From DATHCB01 sp035319765 (GTDB taxonomy: Archaea > Thermoproteota > Bathyarchaeia > Bathyarchaeales > SOJC01): a stretch of 14,796 bases of DNA. The stretch is from NCBI GenBank assembly GCA_035319765.1, contig DATHCB010000082.1, positions 1-14,796 of the forward strand. The letters run 5' to 3'. Under the pieces are notes generated by a model, which was not told the origin of the DNA, did not search any database, and worked only from the letters and a program-made list of their open reading frames with translations. Positions 13,771 through 14,796 of this stretch are shown here, one piece after another. Numbering within the stretch: the stretch's first letter is position 1; every line of letters begins with the position of its first letter. Position numbers and translations under genes: made by a program.

Positions 13771-13914
13771 ATGGGGCGCAACGCGGGCAAGTATGGCAAA
13801 TGCCACAAGTGCGACAAGAGATCTGCAACTGAAAATGACGGACTATGCGATAATTGCCGCTATATGGGTCTCTTAACGAGTCTACTCGAAGAACGTATGA
13901 TACGAGCCAAATAG
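13771..13914 (+). CDS. 47-residue four-cysteine zinc-ribbon-like protein
   Basis: An ATG at 13771 opens a 47-codon frame ending in TAG at 13912-13914. The product is basic at its start (MGRNAGKYGKCHKCDKRS). It carries two C-x-x-C knuckles, C11/C14 and C26/C29, separated by 11 residues, followed by a helix (LLTSLLEERMIRAK). This is the spacing of a small zinc ribbon. Such proteins often bind nucleic acid or a larger complex, but no partner can be named. There is no clear ribosome site, so a leaderless or very short-leader transcript is likely. It lies about 100 bases after the thioredoxin-fold gene and the same distance before TldD, on the same strand. Confidence 0.7.
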   Translation: MGRNAGKYGKCHKCDKRSATENDGLCDNCRYMGLLTSLLEERMIRAK

Positions 13915-13958
13915 CCCCCATTTTTTTCTACCCATAAATTCCCCGTCTTTTGCAGAAA

Positions 13959-13966
13959 GATATTTA
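13959..13966 (+). promoter_or_regulatory. TATA-like box of tldD
   Basis: GATATTTA, within AGATATTTACAC, is centred about 55 bases before ATG 14017. It predicts a leader of roughly 27 bases that contains the GAGG ribosome site. Confidence 0.4.
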
Positions 13967-14016
13967 CACTCTTGCTTGACTCTGTATAGAAATCAAAATC
14001 AAAAGAGGAAAAAATC

Positions 14017-14796
14017 ATGGAAAAGGACATTGTTGACCACTGTCTCGAATATGCTAAGAGCAAGAAAATCGATTATGCAGAAGCAAAGGCACAGGACACA
14101 AACATTGAAAACATGGTGCTCAAAAACGGAACTCTCGACGCCTACTCCACCGCCCTAGACAGCGGATTCTACGTCAGAATCCTCGCAGACGGAGGCCTAG
14201 GCTTCGCATCGTCCAACAAGTGGACCAAAGAGGAAGCAGAAAAAATAGTGAACGTCGCGCACAAGCTGGCCATCAACGCCCAACGAAAAGACAAAATAAA
14301 ATTCGCCCAAGAAAAAGCCGTCAAGACCAACTGGGAAGTCAAACAGAAGAAAAAGATTGAAAACATCTCAAGCGAAGACAAGATAGGCACGCTCTCAGAA
14401 ATCGACAAAACAATAGTATCGCAAAAAATCAACGTAGCCGCCAGAATGCTGATCCTTAACATCTTCATCACAGACAAGTACTTCGTCAACTCCGAGGGCT
14501 CAGCCATATCTTCCTACGTTCCAAAAATCAACGCCCAAGCCATCGGCATCACCGTAGTCGATCAGGGAAAAATGGAGCAACTCACATTCAAAGAATGGGG
14601 CTACAGCGGAGGATGGGAAGCCTTCGACATGTGGAAACTCGACGAATCCCTAGCTAAAGAAGTAAAAGTGCTACATAGCGTACTGAAAGAGGGCAAGCCA
14701 GTCAAACCTGGAAAAACCGATCTCATATGCGGCCCTGAGGTTACCGGTATCGCGAGCCACGAGTCCTGCGGACACCCAATGGAGGCTGACAGAATT
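14017..14796 (+). CDS. tldD: TldD/PmbA family metalloprotease, N-terminal part (runs off right edge)
   Basis: The first 260 residues are visible and the frame is open at the window edge. The N-terminal TldD domain includes YAEAKAQDTNIENMVLKNG and SGFYVRILADGGLGFASS. At its end lies the zinc motif HESCGHPMEADR (H248, E249, H253), the HExxxH form that defines the catalytic TldD subunit rather than the PmbA/TldE partner, which lacks it. In bacteria the TldD-TldE pair degrades or matures small peptides such as microcin B17 and CcdA. Archaeal substrates are less well known. ATG 14017 has GAGG eight bases upstream. A TldE partner would be expected just downstream, outside this window. Confidence 0.93.
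   Translation, partial: MEKDIVDHCLEYAKSKKIDYAEAKAQDTNIENMVLKNGTLDAYSTALDSGFYVRILADGGLGFASSNKWTKEEAEKIVNVAHKLAINAQRKDKIKFAQEKAVKTNWEVKQKKKIENISSEDKIGTLSEIDKTIVSQKINVAARMLILNIFITDKYFVNSEGSAISSYVPKINAQAIGITVVDQGKMEQLTFKEWGYSGGWEAFDMWKLDESLAKEVKVLHSVLKEGKPVKPGKTDLICGPEVTGIASHESCGHPMEADRI

Noticed and set aside
1..14796. CRISPR arrays, insertion sequences, transposase genes or phage genes
   Set aside because: No regularly spaced repeats, terminal inverted repeats with a transposase, or phage-like proteins were seen.

Overview
The window looks archaeal, most likely from the Thermoproteota/Bathyarchaeia side, although lineage cannot be proven from sequence alone. Pointers are a tRNA-Ala split by a short intron with a bulge-helix-bulge fold, TATA-like boxes about 25-30 bases before several starts, frequent GTG/TTG starts with short leaders, a TrmB-type regulator, and a TldD gene standing alone in the visible sequence.

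Left part (1-4125): a minus-strand pair, a flippase-like membrane protein followed by the first part of a probable SIS-domain protein; a plus-strand CoA-type NUDIX hydrolase; the intron-containing tRNA-Ala(GGC); a small winged-helix-like protein; a two-helix small membrane protein; and a DUF488 protein. These are ordinary accessory or housekeeping genes in short units.

Central part (4126-12409): a signalling island. A 1725-residue protein joins CheB methylesterase, CheR methyltransferase, a long coiled coil, several PAS domains, a GAF domain and a complete histidine kinase core. Its stop codon overlaps the TTG start of a single-domain response regulator. Two further single-domain response regulators follow, and a TrmB-like HTH protein carrying a C-terminal CBS pair is transcribed divergently from the third. 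No CheA, CheW, receptor or flagellar gene is visible, and none of the receivers has an output domain. The likely reading is a sensory kinase that feeds several diffusible receivers, with the TrmB-CBS protein as a possible transcriptional or ligand-sensing arm. That link is inferred from position only.

Right part (12410-14796): intergenic DNA with inverted repeats, a small hypothetical gene, a 425-base spacer rich in potential RNA structure, a thioredoxin-fold-like protein, a 47-residue four-cysteine protein, and the start of a TldD/PmbA metalloprotease cut by the window edge.

The best candidates for something new are the CheB-CheR-kinase/three-receiver/TrmB-CBS island, the T-arm intron of tRNA-Ala, and the structured spacer at 12932-13221.
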